Below, piece after piece: positions 9,376 to 18,418 of a stretch of DNA of 64,000 nucleotides. Within the stretch, counting starts at the first letter, position 1. Each line of letters opens with the position of its first letter. A program made the translations under genes and the position numbers. The stretch comes from Flavobacteriales bacterium (GTDB lineage: Bacteria > Bacteroidota > Bacteroidia > Flavobacteriales > Schleiferiaceae). The notes beneath the pieces are model-generated. The model ran no database searches. It saw only the letters and a list, made by a program, of their open reading frames with translations, and was not told the DNA's origin. The stretch covers positions 558,001 to 622,000 of the forward strand of contig CP051243.1 of the NCBI GenBank assembly GCA_017795025.1, read 5' to 3'.

Positions 9376-9999
9376 CTAGCTCCTTAGAACTTCCTTATCA
9401 CTAGGCCAAATTTGTTGTAAGGTTAGTAGGAATATACTGTACACTCCAATCATAAACCATTCTTGCTGATGCGCCAAGGGGTGGCGTACGAGTTCATAAC
9501 AGGCTTTAAGCAAAGGGTAGGGGCTTTGCACAATATCCCAACTATTAAAGCGCAAATAGCGTCCGAGGTAAACGCCAAAAGCGGCTAAACCTAAAAAGCC
9601 TAATCGCCAAAACTGCGACGGAACCCGGGGCATACCCAGTTTTAATTCTTCGATAACAATCGCTAAGCTGTCGAAGGTAAATTTGAGTCCTGCCACTCCC
9701 GCGGCAAAGAACAATAAACTGTCGTACCAATGAAAACCGGCACTATGGTTTAGATGCACCAGGTCGGTAATAATGTATGGGGCATTTGGGAAAAAAAGGA
9801 GCCAAAGCATTAAACCCAAATACCATTTTTGCGGACTAGCTCGCAGTCTTTTTAAGAATAAAGCAAAAAATAAAGGCAGCCCAGCCAGGAAGAGATTCCA
9901 TATCAAAAAATAATATGATCCCGTGGCATTTGGCGCTAAGGGTCGCAGAATACAAAGGCTTAAAACAAAGGCGAGGTAAATAATAAATCGGCGGCTCAT
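9376..9999 (-). CDS. DUF1361 family membrane protein
   Basis: The 207-residue protein is almost entirely hydrophobic, with about six transmembrane helices. The family hallmark FFPNAPYIITDLVHL is present near residues 69-83, together with WYDSLLFF and the later YLGRYLRFNSWD segment, all as in DUF1361. The function of the family is not known. It shares no operon partner: its end lies one base past the folD stop and its upstream side opens into a 286-base gap. The start is the ATG at 9999. Confidence 0.8.
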   Translation of the reverse strand: MSRRFIIYLAFVLSLCILRPLAPNATGSYYFLIWNLFLAGLPLFFALFLKRLRASPQKWYLGLMLWLLFFPNAPYIITDLVHLNHSAGFHWYDSLLFFAAGVAGLKFTFDSLAIVIEELKLGMPRVPSQFWRLGFLGLAAFGVYLGRYLRFNSWDIVQSPYPLLKACYELVRHPLAHQQEWFMIGVYSIFLLTLQQIWPSDKEVLRS

Positions 10000-10285
10000 G
10001 ATTGGTTTAAATTACTTCTCCCTTTAATGCATAGCCTTCGTTTTAATTGTGATAGCATAAGCTAAAAAAACCTTAAAGCCGTGCTTGAGAATTTGTACGA
10101 GCCATTTTAAACGGCATTCATAGGCTTTGCTATTGATGCCTAAAATAACTATCACTTTTTCTGCAAAAGCGTAAATTTTACGATTATTCGATTTTTAAGT
10201 AATTGATATTTAGAACGCTGATTCTAAGAAGTCTAGGTTATGGGAATGGTGCTTTTTCCTAAATTTAAAGCAAATTTCAAACTGC
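10000..10285. other. Intergenic gap with a small dyad
   Basis: The 286 bases between two divergent genes are AT-rich and hold no reading frame or RNA gene that I can support. One short dyad, CGTAAA-T-TTTACG, lies at 10170-10182 and could be an operator for either gene. No exact TAnnTTTG box was found. Confidence 0.4.
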
Positions 10286-10609
10286 TTGAATCGCTTAACG
10301 ACACTTCAAATTTATCATCTTAAAAAGGAAAAGGAGGAAGAGTTTATAGCTACTTGGAAACTCTTAAACGACCTTTACTTTAGATATGCCTCTTGCTTGG
10401 AGGCCCGCATGCATCGGGTAAAACTATCGTATTACGAATACCTAAGTTGGTCGGATGCCCTCTCTTATAAGCAAAGCTTTAGCTCCTTGCCACCTGCAGC
10501 TTTAGCCTTAAAAGCCCGAATGCGATCTTGTTGTGTGAAAACCGAGGAATTAATTGAAATGGAGGGGCTGGTGGAACAGCGCAATACCCGATTAAGGTCT
10601 TACAACTAG
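10286..10609 (+). CDS. Small charged helical protein, unknown function
   Basis: The 107-residue product is mostly helical and basic, with LKKEKEEEF, then Tyr-rich segments (LYFRYASCLEARMHRVKLSYYEYL), and no signal peptide or membrane segment. The frame has no ATG before residue 42. The best start is TTG at 10286, because the frame is open only to a TAG at 10211-10213 and contains no other usual start. A shorter product from ATG 10409 is possible. I know no family for it. Its stop overlaps the end of the convergent smpB by four bases. Confidence 0.5.
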   Translation: MNRLTTLQIYHLKKEKEEEFIATWKLLNDLYFRYASCLEARMHRVKLSYYEYLSWSDALSYKQSFSSLPPAALALKARMRSCCVKTEELIEMEGLVEQRNTRLRSYN

Positions 10610-11061
10610 CGACGCATGGCACGGTCCATATCCCGCTTTACATCACGCTCTTTAATACTATCCCTTTTATCGTAGTTCTTCTTACCCTGGGCTAGGGCAA
10701 TCTTTAACTTAGCCAGACCTCGCTCGTTGATATACATATTAAGCGGTACAATACTGCGATTGCCCTTTTCTACTTCCGACTTTAATTTGGCGAGTTCTCG
10801 TTTATGCAAAAGGAGCAAACGTTCGCGGAGGGGTTCATGGTTGTTAATATTCCCATGACTGTATTCGGCAATGTGCATGTTCTTGATCCACAAGCGGTTT
10901 TCGGCTTCAAAGTAGCAATAGGCTTCTTGGAGGCTGGCCTTACCATCGCGCACCGATTTAATCTCGGTACCCCAAAGCTTTATGCCTGCTTCGTAGGTGT
11001 CGAGGATTTCATAATTATAGCGCGCTTTGCGATTCTTAATATTTACTTGCGACTTCGACAT
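10606..11061 (-). CDS. smpB: SsrA-binding protein SmpB
   Basis: A 151-residue protein that binds tmRNA and brings it to stalled ribosomes for trans-translation. The conserved core is visible: NRKARYNYEILDTYEAGI, then LWGTEIKSVRDGKASL, then the C-terminal ALAQGKKNYDKR followed by a basic tail. ATG 11061 (MSKSQVNIKNRKA) gives the normal family length. An in-frame upstream start at 11136 would add 25 residues not typical of SmpB and would overlap the pyrD promoter region. The tmRNA gene is not in the window. Confidence 0.95.
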   Translation of the reverse strand: MSKSQVNIKNRKARYNYEILDTYEAGIKLWGTEIKSVRDGKASLQEAYCYFEAENRLWIKNMHIAEYSHGNINNHEPLRERLLLLHKRELAKLKSEVEKGNRSIVPLNMYINERGLAKLKIALAQGKKNYDKRDSIKERDVKRDMDRAMRR

Positions 11062-11124
11062 GGGCTGCGAAGATACATCCTTCTTTTGGAGCTCCAATAG
11101 CCTATAAATCGCCTTTATGCTGTG

Positions 11125-11132
11125 TATCTTTG
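11125..11132 (+). promoter_or_regulatory. -7 box for pyrD
   Basis: TATCTTTG fits TAnnTTTG and ends 13 bases before the pyrD ATG at 11146. It supports that start over the in-frame GTG at 11122, which would lie upstream of the transcript start. Confidence 0.55.
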
Positions 11133-11145
11133 CCAAAATTTTTGG

Positions 11146-12162
11146 ATGTACCGCAGTTTACTCAAACCGATTTTTTTTAGCCTCGATCCAGAAAAGGCTC
11201 ATCATCTAACCTTTAATTTAATTTCTTGGCTGCATCGCATTCCCGGAGTAGGGGCCTTAAATCGATTTTTGTATCGCCCTAAGAATGCAGAGTCGGTAAA
11301 CTTATGGGGGCTTCATTTTCCCAATCGCATCGGCTTAGCAGCGGGCTTTGATAAGGATGGCAAGCTTTATCGGGAACTGCATAATTATGGTTTTGGTTTT
11401 ATCGAGGTGGGTACTATTACGCCTAAAGCACAGCCGGGCAATCCCAAGCCCCGTTTGTTTCGCCTTCCGGCAGATGAGGCTTTAATCAACCGCATGGGCT
11501 TTAATAATGGCGGGGTTGAGGAACTTGTGGAACGCTTAAAAGCCCCTCGTCCTAAAGGTTTGATTATTGGCGGTAATATTGGTAAGAACAAGGTTACTCC
11601 CAACGAAAATGCCCTCGAGGACTATCGCATCTGCCGTAAGGCTTTGCATCCCTATGTAGATTATTTTGTGGTAAATGTGAGTTCACCGAATACCCCAAAC
11701 TTGCGCGATTTACAAGAGAAGGAACCGCTAAAGCGCATTTTAAATAGCTTAAAAGAGGATGATGCGCAAGAGGAAGTTTCGAAACCTATTCTCCTCAAGA
11801 TTGCCCCTGATCTTAGCGATTCGCAGCTCGATGATATTATCGAAATAGTGGAAGAAACCCAAATCGCGGGCTTAATCGCCACCAATACAACTATTGATCG
11901 TTCCAATTTACAAACCCCCGATTCCCAAGTGGAGGCGATTGGAGCTGGAGGCCTAAGCGGAAAACCCGTTAAAAATCGCTCCACCGAAGTAATTCGCTAC
12001 CTTAAGCAAAACAGCAAAACCGATTTCCCCATTATTGCGGTAGGTGGGGTACAGCGTAAGGAGGATTATCTAGAGAAGCTGGAGGCCGGAGCGACATTGG
12101 TGCAGGTATATACCGGCTTTATTTACGAAGGTCCTGGCTTGGTTAAGCGTTTGTTGGCTTAG
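11146..12162 (+). CDS. pyrD: Dihydroorotate dehydrogenase (quinone), class 2
   Basis: The 338-residue flavoenzyme oxidises dihydroorotate to orotate in pyrimidine synthesis and passes electrons to membrane quinone. The N-terminal amphipathic helix region ([20 protein letters not shown]) typical of class 2 is present. It is followed by [37 protein letters not shown], the [12 protein letters not shown] segment and the FMN-phosphate site AVGGV. In class 2 enzymes the catalytic base is the Ser of this region. The last 20 bases overlap the end of the convergent kinase gene. Confidence 0.96.
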   Translation: MYRSLLKPIFFSLDPEKAHHLTFNLISWLHRIPGVGALNRFLYRPKNAESVNLWGLHFPNRIGLAAGFDKDGKLYRELHNYGFGFIEVGTITPKAQPGNPKPRLFRLPADEALINRMGFNNGGVEELVERLKAPRPKGLIIGGNIGKNKVTPNENALEDYRICRKALHPYVDYFVVNVSSPNTPNLRDLQEKEPLKRILNSLKEDDAQEEVSKPILLKIAPDLSDSQLDDIIEIVEETQIAGLIATNTTIDRSNLQTPDSQVEAIGAGGLSGKPVKNRSTEVIRYLKQNSKTDFPIIAVGGVQRKEDYLEKLEAGATLVQVYTGFIYEGPGLVKRLLA

Positions 12163-13744
12163 TAAGATAGCGGTCTAAGGTCTGGTAAAAGAGACTTTTA
12201 TTTAAGGGCTTGCTCAAATAATCGGTACAACCGCAGTCGAGTGCGCGTTCCTTATCCTCATGCATGGCATAGGCGGTTTGGGCTATGATGGGAATTTCAG
12301 GATTTAGCTCACGAATTATTTTCGTGGCTTGGAAGCCATTCATCAAAGGCATCTTTAAATCCATCAGAATTAGATCGAAGCTGGAATCTTGCTTAAAATA
12401 TTCCACCGCTTCTACGCCGTTTTTCGCGGTTTTGGTGTAAAGTTCATCGGTGCTGTCTTTTAAGAATTTTTGCAGGAGCTGTAGGTTGATGGGGTCATCA
12501 TCCACCAATAATATACGCACCTTGCTAAAGTGGACATCTTTACGCCCTTCCCGCGGCATTTTCGGCGCTTCGGTTTTGCCGGTAATATAAGGTACGCTGA
12601 GCTGCACCAGCGTTCCCTCATCCAATTTGGAGTCGATGTGTAGTTTCCCATTTAAGCAGCGGCTATAGGCATTGCAAATACTTAAGCCTAAACCAAGGCC
12701 ATCGTACTTACGGGTGAGATGCTCCTCAATTTGTACAAAATGCTGGTAGATATTATCAATATCCGTGGCATTCATCCCAATCCCCGTATCGCGCACCGAG
12801 AATTGCAGTTCCTCACCAAGCTTATTGATTTCAATTTCAATAGACCCTTGGTTGGTGAATTTGATGGCATTATTGAGGAGGTGGAAAAAGACCCCTTTCA
12901 ATTTAGAGGGATCACTCCAAAGCATCACCTCATCATGCTTAAGGCTCGATTTTAAACTGAGCTTTAGGCCTTTTGCTTCGGCTCGAGGGAGGTATAATTT
13001 ATAAATGTAATCGCCTAGCTGTTGCAGATTTACCGACTGGAATTTAACCTTTAAATCACCGGCTTCAATTTCCGAGATTTCAATGAGGTCCTGCAGGGTA
13101 TTCAATAAACGCTCGCTACTTACGCGAATGTTTTTAATAAACTGCTCTTTAATTTCACCTTCCAGATGGGGGTCTTCCAAAAACTCTAAGAAGCCCAGAA
13201 TCCCATTCATAGGCGTGCGCAGCTCATGTGAGATATTATTTAAAAAGGCAGTTTTTAAGCGCTCACTTTCCTGGGCTTTTAGACTCACCTCCTCGAGGAG
13301 CACATTTTTAGCCTTGTTTTCCTTGTCGAGTTTTTTAAGCTGCTCTTCTTGGTAGAAAAAATTTGCGCGCCGTTTTAATTGCCGGGCGATACTAAACTTA
13401 AGCGCCTTGGCACTCACTAAATTGGTGCGATAATCTTGAATCCCTAAGCCTTCTAAATCGTAGTCCTCTAAAATAAGATGAGCGGGGTCTAATAGGATTA
13501 CCGGCAAGTGAAAGGCGGGGTAATATCGTTTTACTTCTTGTAGGTACTGCAGTTCTTCCTCTAAATTTTCACTGGGACAAAATAGGATTAGGTGGAAATA
13601 AGACAGGGCCTTAATTTCGGGTAGGTCCTTCAAGTTGTGACCACTCATAACCTGATATTCGCTATCTGCTAATAAGGCCTTTACCTGGCTTTTGCATTGA
13701 TGATTGCTGGAGTAGAAGAGAATGGGGTCTTGTTCCGTCGGCAT
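12143..13744 (-). CDS. Hybrid sensor histidine kinase with degenerate N-terminal receiver
   Basis: The 533-residue protein has no membrane segment, so it should act in the cytoplasm. Residues 5-120 look like a receiver fold that has lost its acidic pocket: the phosphoacceptor position reads HLILFCPS. A coiled coil (131-165) leads to the HisKA domain with [11 protein letters not shown] (His173). The HATPase domain has Asn292 (LLNNAIKF), DTGIGM at 319-324 and [10 protein letters not shown]-terminal receiver follows, with VDDDP at 414-418, phosphoacceptor Asp462 in MDLKMP, and the conserved Lys in SKP. Phosphate should move from His173 to Asp462 and then to an unknown phosphotransfer protein. 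No partner regulator is adjacent. The signal is unknown. Confidence 0.88.
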   Translation of the reverse strand: MPTEQDPILFYSSNHQCKSQVKALLADSEYQVMSGHNLKDLPEIKALSYFHLILFCPSENLEEELQYLQEVKRYYPAFHLPVILLDPAHLILEDYDLEGLGIQDYRTNLVSAKALKFSIARQLKRRANFFYQEEQLKKLDKENKAKNVLLEEVSLKAQESERLKTAFLNNISHELRTPMNGILGFLEFLEDPHLEGEIKEQFIKNIRVSSERLLNTLQDLIEISEIEAGDLKVKFQSVNLQQLGDYIYKLYLPRAEAKGLKLSLKSSLKHDEVMLWSDPSKLKGVFFHLLNNAIKFTNQGSIEIEINKLGEELQFSVRDTGIGMNATDIDNIYQHFVQIEEHLTRKYDGLGLGLSICNAYSRCLNGKLHIDSKLDEGTLVQLSVPYITGKTEAPKMPREGRKDVHFSKVRILLVDDDPINLQLLQKFLKDSTDELYTKTAKNGVEAVEYFKQDSSFDLILMDLKMPLMNGFQATKIIRELNPEIPIIAQTAYAMHEDKERALDCGCTDYLSKPLNKSLFYQTLDRYLTKPTNA

Positions 13745-13801
13745 TTAATCAGGCATTTAAACTAAAAGTAGTAAAAAATACACTTAGTATTTCGTGCCTC
13801 T

Positions 13802-14572
13802 TTAACTAAATGGTCTCTTCTTTAAATACTGTAATGCCTTAATTAAACGACTTCCGTACCAGGTAAAGCGAGCGCCGTCAATTACCCGCACTTCTGGGCA
13901 GTCGGGCCAAAAATCTAAAGTATGTCCAGCCGTAAAAGCATAGGGCTCACTGCTTAATAAGATGAGCTCGGGATTTAAGGACTCAATTTCTTCTCGACTT
14001 AAACTTGGATAGCGCTGTTCTTGTGCAGGGGCGAGGTTTTGCAGGCCGGCTATTTGTAAAAGAGCGTTGATATAAGTATCCGGTCCAGCCACCATATAGG
14101 GGTCCTTCCAAATGAAATACAAAACCGTTTTTTGCTTAAACTCGGGCATAGCCTCTGTAAGCGTTTTGGCTTCTCGATGCAAAATCGCTCCTCGCTCGCT
14201 TTGAAGTACTGCATCAAATAGGAGAAAAAGATCGAGGGCCTGCTCAATACTCCGCACATCACTCACCCAAACGGGGAATTCCTTCGCCAGCGCTTCAATT
14301 TGATCGGGTAGGTTTTCTTCCTTATTCGCCAGAATTAAGTCGGGGTTTAAGGCCCGTACTTTTTCTAGATGCACATCCTTAGTGCCGCCAATTACCGTTT
14401 TTTGTTCCCGTAATCCGGCCGGGTGTTCACACCAAGAGGTACAGCCGACCAAGCGTTCGGCACCAACTAAGTCTACAGCCAGTTCCGTTAAGGAGGGAAC
14501 TAGGGAGACAATGCGCTGGGGCGGATGGTCTAGACTTATTTCTCGACCTAATTGATCGAAGTACTTTGGCAT
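13802..14572 (-). CDS. Helical-backbone metal receptor-like binding protein without signal peptide
   Basis: The 256-residue protein resembles periplasmic binding proteins for cobalamin or iron-siderophores (TroA/BtuF fold). RIVSLVPSLTEL opens the first lobe, GERLVG-type VGAERLVGCTSWCEHP follows, then the long connecting helix and ILLSSEPYAF in the second lobe. It starts at ATG 14572 directly with PKYFDQLGREISL, the usual mature N-terminus, and has no signal peptide. It is therefore either cytoplasmic or exported some other way. It lies three bases after the cystathionine beta-synthase stop and is clearly in the same operon. No ABC permease or ATPase for such a system is adjacent. The ligand is unknown. 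Confidence 0.75.
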   Translation of the reverse strand: MPKYFDQLGREISLDHPPQRIVSLVPSLTELAVDLVGAERLVGCTSWCEHPAGLREQKTVIGGTKDVHLEKVRALNPDLILANKEENLPDQIEALAKEFPVWVSDVRSIEQALDLFLLFDAVLQSERGAILHREAKTLTEAMPEFKQKTVLYFIWKDPYMVAGPDTYINALLQIAGLQNLAPAQEQRYPSLSREEIESLNPELILLSSEPYAFTAGHTLDFWPDCPEVRVIDGARFTWYGSRLIKALQYLKKRPFS

Positions 14573-14575
14573 AAA

Positions 14576-15949
14576 TTAGCTCAGGGCGGTAATCAAATCT
14601 TGTTTGGTTAAGATGTGCTTGGAACCGGATTTTAAACGCACCATAACGGCCGAATTCTCCTTGTTCATTAATTGAGCGATGCTGCGCACATCTTGATCAT
14701 AGGCTACTTCCGGGAAGGGCCCTTGCATGATGTTCTCCACAAACTTTTCGGCCAGGCCGGGATCTTCCATCATCGATTGGAATAGTCGGCTATCATCCAA
14801 AGAACCCACCAAGGTATCGCCATCCATAACTGGAATTTGCGAGATATTGTACTGCTGCATTTTTTGGATAGCGGAGGCAATCACTTCATCCGGGCGAACC
14901 GAAACCAGGGGTAAATGCTCATGGGCTTTAACCAGATCTCCAGCGGTACTTTGCTCATTGGTAAGGAAACCACGGTCGCGCATCCAGTCGTCGTTAAAGA
15001 CCTTACCCACATAGCGACTGCCATGGTCGTGGAAAAGGACCACTACTACATCACTAGGCTTAAGCTGATCCTTCATCTGGCGTAAGCCTTGCATGGCAGA
15101 ACCGCAGGAATAGCCTAAAAACAGCCCTTCTTTACGTGCTAATTCGCGCGTGGCCAGGGCCCCATCTTTATCACTTACTTTTTCGAAATGATCTATTAGG
15201 TCGAAGTTCACATTTTTAGGTAAAATGTCTTCCCCAATCCCTTCGGTGATGTAGCTGTAAATTTCCTTTTCGTCGAATTCTCCGGTTTCGTGGTATTTCT
15301 TAAAAACCGAACCATAGGAGTCGATGCCCCAAATTTTGATATTGGGATTTTTTTCTTTCAAATACTTCGCCACCCCAGAGATGGTTCCACCGGTACCTAC
15401 ACCAACTACAAAATGCGTGATACGGCCTTCTGTTTGTTCCCAAATTTCGGGTCCCGTGCTTAGGTAGTGCGCTTCGGCATTGCCGGGATTATCATATTGG
15501 TAAGGATAATAAGAGTTAGGGATTTCCTTGTGCAGGCGGTCGGCCACCGAGTAATAGGATTCGGGATGCTCGGGGGGTACATTGGTCGGACAAACATAAA
15601 GTTCGGCGCCCATAGCTCGAAGCACGTCCATTTTCTCTTTACTCTGTTTGTCGCTTAGGGTACAGATAAGTTTGTACCCCTTCACGATGGCGGCTAAGGC
15701 TAAGCCCATCCCGGTATTCCCTGAAGTACATTCGATAATAGTCCCTCCCGGTTTTAGCAAACCTTCCTTTTCGGCATTTTCAATCATTTGCAAGGCCATA
15801 CGGTCTTTTACCGAGTTACCAGGATTGAAATACTCCACCTTGGCTAATATTTCTCCGGGAATGTCCTCGGCGATTTTATTAAGCCTAATCATTGGGGTAT
15901 TCCCAATGGTTTCTAAGATATTATCGTAGATATTTTTAACTGCTCGCAT
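14576..15949 (-). CDS. Cystathionine beta-synthase (PLP enzyme plus CBS pair)
   Basis: A 457-residue fold-type II PLP enzyme joined to a regulatory CBS-domain pair. PLP lysine Lys48 lies in NPGNSVKDRM, the phosphate/cofactor loop SGNTGMG follows near residue 75, and VGTGGTISG binds the PLP phosphate. From about residue 335 there are two CBS motifs (SVRPDEVIASAIQKMQQYNI and the later VRSIAQLMN), which in relatives bind adenosyl ligands. It should condense serine with homocysteine, although cysteine synthase activity is possible. There is no N-terminal haem domain. It sits 33 bases after the LolE-like gene and three bases before the metal-receptor gene. Confidence 0.9.
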   Translation of the reverse strand: MRAVKNIYDNILETIGNTPMIRLNKIAEDIPGEILAKVEYFNPGNSVKDRMALQMIENAEKEGLLKPGGTIIECTSGNTGMGLALAAIVKGYKLICTLSDKQSKEKMDVLRAMGAELYVCPTNVPPEHPESYYSVADRLHKEIPNSYYPYQYDNPGNAEAHYLSTGPEIWEQTEGRITHFVVGVGTGGTISGVAKYLKEKNPNIKIWGIDSYGSVFKKYHETGEFDEKEIYSYITEGIGEDILPKNVNFDLIDHFEKVSDKDGALATRELARKEGLFLGYSCGSAMQGLRQMKDQLKPSDVVVVLFHDHGSRYVGKVFNDDWMRDRGFLTNEQSTAGDLVKAHEHLPLVSVRPDEVIASAIQKMQQYNISQIPVMDGDTLVGSLDDSRLFQSMMEDPGLAEKFVENIMQGPFPEVAYDQDVRSIAQLMNKENSAVMVRLKSGSKHILTKQDLITALS

Positions 15950-15982
15950 GATGGTATTTTTATAGGAATAGGGGCCGCAAAG

Positions 15983-17212
15983 CTAATCAAATCGTATGGC
16001 TTTGCTGGGTTGAATCCGACTTACTAAATAGGCGGGAATTAATAAACAGGCTATCGAAATAGCCAGGGTAATAAGGTTTATGCCGAGCAGATGCATGGGG
16101 TTTAAATCGATGCTTACCACACTTACGTAATAGGTACTGGAGTCGAGCTTAATTAAACCAAATTGATCTTGCAATAAGGCGAGGCCAATCCCAATTAGAT
16201 TTCCCCAAAGCATCCCTTTACCCATGAGGTAGGCGGCATTCATCAAGAAGATATTTTGGATGCTACGGTTCGTACTGCCCATGGCTTTTAGTAAACCAAT
16301 CATGGTGGTGCGCTCCATTATTAAGATAAGTAGGGCTATCGACATGTTAATGGTGGCCACAATGATGATAATTCCAAGGATTATGAGAATATTCAAATCA
16401 AATAAATCTAACCATTGAAAGAGCTGTAAGTTCAATTGCCGTGCATCCATGGCATCGTATTCAAAGGGAAGCTTTAAGCGTAATTCCGCCAACAGCGCCT
16501 CGGGATCGTCAACATCCGCTAAATGGATTTCGTAAGCACCAACCTGAGTGGAGTCCCACTTTGAAAGGCGCTGCACATGATCCATATCCCCAACAATAAA
16601 GGATTGATCGAGTTTATCGAAATCCGTTTGGAAGATTCCGGCCACGGTAAATTTTCGTCGTAGAGGCGCTTTATTAGGACGCAAAAAGTACATCTCACAC
16701 TCGGAGAATAATTCGAGCTTAAGTTTTCGGGCTAAGCTTGCGCTGATGGTAATGCTATCATCGTAAGCGCCATCTTTAAACTGAGGAAGTGTACCTTCTA
16801 ACACAAACTCCTGAAGGAAACTCAAATCGTAATTTTCGCCTAAGCCCTTTAAAACGGCGCCTTCAAAGAGATCTTCGTTTTTAAGGATCCCTGCTTTTTG
16901 TCCAAAAGCCTGCATGCGTTCGATACGAGGGTCATTCTTTAAATCGCTAATAAGCGATGGGTCAAGTACGATAGGAACCTGCTCGTATCCGGGGGTGGGA
17001 CGATAATTTAGTATTTGAATATCTCCGCCAAATCCGGTTACTTTGTCTTTAATCGCTTGGCGAAGACCATTGCCCGTTGCAATGGATAAAATCATGATGA
17101 TGAGACCTAAGGCGATGGCCCAGATAGAAATATTCAAAACCGGTTTAGCCACCTTCCGCGTGGCGGATCGGTTTTTAAGTATGCGTCTTGCTATGAAAAA
17201 CTCAAAGGACAA
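15983..17212 (-). CDS. LolC/LolE-like ABC transporter permease
   Basis: A 409-residue FtsX-family permease. The N-terminal segment FFIARRILKNRSATRKVAKPVLNISIWAIALGLIIMI leads into transmembrane helix 1 (about 25-45). A long periplasmic MacB-like domain follows, then three C-terminal helices (about 270-295, 315-345 and 375-400). Lol permeases extract lipoproteins from the inner membrane, but the matching ATPase is not nearby, so the exact role is inferred. The start is TTG at 17212. The frame holds no ATG upstream before a stop, and this start gives the family's normal N-terminus. It begins three bases from the divergent namZ start. Confidence 0.8.
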   Translation of the reverse strand: MSFEFFIARRILKNRSATRKVAKPVLNISIWAIALGLIIMILSIATGNGLRQAIKDKVTGFGGDIQILNYRPTPGYEQVPIVLDPSLISDLKNDPRIERMQAFGQKAGILKNEDLFEGAVLKGLGENYDLSFLQEFVLEGTLPQFKDGAYDDSITISASLARKLKLELFSECEMYFLRPNKAPLRRKFTVAGIFQTDFDKLDQSFIVGDMDHVQRLSKWDSTQVGAYEIHLADVDDPEALLAELRLKLPFEYDAMDARQLNLQLFQWLDLFDLNILIILGIIIIVATINMSIALLILIMERTTMIGLLKAMGSTNRSIQNIFLMNAAYLMGKGMLWGNLIGIGLALLQDQFGLIKLDSSTYYVSVVSIDLNPMHLLGINLITLAISIACLLIPAYLVSRIQPSKAIRFD

Positions 17213-17215
17213 TTG

Positions 17216-18418
17216 ATGAAGCTTCCAAAAATTCGGCTCAAATATACCCTTATTCTAACGCTCTGCTTTAGCTTTTTGCAAGGACAATCATTTCGATTAA
17301 AAAGTCCGGATAGTTTGGTGATTGCCGCCGATCGCCCCGGGGCTTACTTGGCCTCCCTTTACTCTAAAAAGGTGGGCCTGGTGGTCAATCATAGTTCGAC
17401 CTTAGTTGATGGTCAACACTTGGTTGACTTTCTGTTGGAAAACAAGATTGATGTACAGCGGATTTTTAGTCCCGAGCACGGTTTTCGAGGCGAGGCCTCT
17501 GCCGGTGCCAAAGTGGAAAGCGGAAAAGATCCTAAAACGGGCTTACCGGTAATTAGCTTATACGGAAAACGCCGCAAGCCCTTACCCGAGGATATCCAAG
17601 GTTTAGACCTTATCGTTTTTGATATTCAAGATGTTGGGGCTCGATTTTACACCTATATCAGCACCCTAAGCTATGTAATGGAGGCTGCCGCTGAGAATCA
17701 AATTCCGGTACTCATTTTAGATCGCCCCAATCCGCATGGCTACTATATTGATGGGCCCGTTTTAAATCTAAAGCACCGTTCTTTTGTAGGTATGCATCCC
17801 GTGCCGGTAATCCATGGCATGACGGTAGGAGAGTATGCCCGTATGGTGAATGGCGAAGGTTGGCTTTTAGGCGGAGTAAAGTGCGACCTCGAGGTGGTTC
17901 CCTGCTTAAACTATGATCATCGTACGGCTTACGAATTACCGATAAAACCTTCTCCAAACTTGCCTAATGCTAATGCCGTAAGTCTTTATCCCTCCTTATG
18001 CTTTTTTGAAGGTACTCCGGTAAGTGTGGGAAGAGGTACCGATTGGCCTTTCCAAATTATTGGTGCTCCTTGGTTTACGGAGTATGCGGATAGCTTTACG
18101 CCTGAGGATCGTCCGGGTGCGGCAAATCCTCCCCACGAAGGAGTGCTTTGCAAAGGATTTAAACTCACCGACTTTGCCGAGTCCTATATGGATGGCTTAG
18201 GTGAGCTTTATTTATACTGGTTGGTGGAAGCTTATAATATGTCGCCAGACAAGGAGAATTTCTTTAAGCCCTTTTTTACTTTATTAGCGGGTAGCACCGA
18301 GCTGCAAGCGCAAATTGAAAAAGGTATGCCGCCCGAAGAAATTCGTGCTTCTTGGCAATCCGATTTACAGGCCTTTCAGCAAATCCGCCGGCGCTATTTG
18401 CTTTACAGCGATTTTTAA
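17216..18418 (+). CDS. namZ: Exo-beta-N-acetylmuramidase NamZ (DUF1343)
   Basis: A 400-residue exported protein with a signal peptide (MKLPKIRLKYTLILTLCFSF, then LQGQ). The DUF1343 core is clear: KVGLVVNHSSTL, FSPEHGFRGEASAGA, DLIVFDIQDVGARFYTYIST, ILDRPNPHG and GTPVSVGRGTDWPFQ. Characterised members (NamZ) remove MurNAc from the non-reducing ends of peptidoglycan fragments, so a role in cell-wall recycling in the periplasm is likely. ATG 17216 is preferred to the adjacent TTG at 17213. Its end overlaps the convergent glycosyltransferase gene by four bases. Confidence 0.88.
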   Translation: MKLPKIRLKYTLILTLCFSFLQGQSFRLKSPDSLVIAADRPGAYLASLYSKKVGLVVNHSSTLVDGQHLVDFLLENKIDVQRIFSPEHGFRGEASAGAKVESGKDPKTGLPVISLYGKRRKPLPEDIQGLDLIVFDIQDVGARFYTYISTLSYVMEAAAENQIPVLILDRPNPHGYYIDGPVLNLKHRSFVGMHPVPVIHGMTVGEYARMVNGEGWLLGGVKCDLEVVPCLNYDHRTAYELPIKPSPNLPNANAVSLYPSLCFFEGTPVSVGRGTDWPFQIIGAPWFTEYADSFTPEDRPGAANPPHEGVLCKGFKLTDFAESYMDGLGELYLYWLVEAYNMSPDKENFFKPFFTLLAGSTELQAQIEKGMPPEEIRASWQSDLQAFQQIRRRYLLYSDF

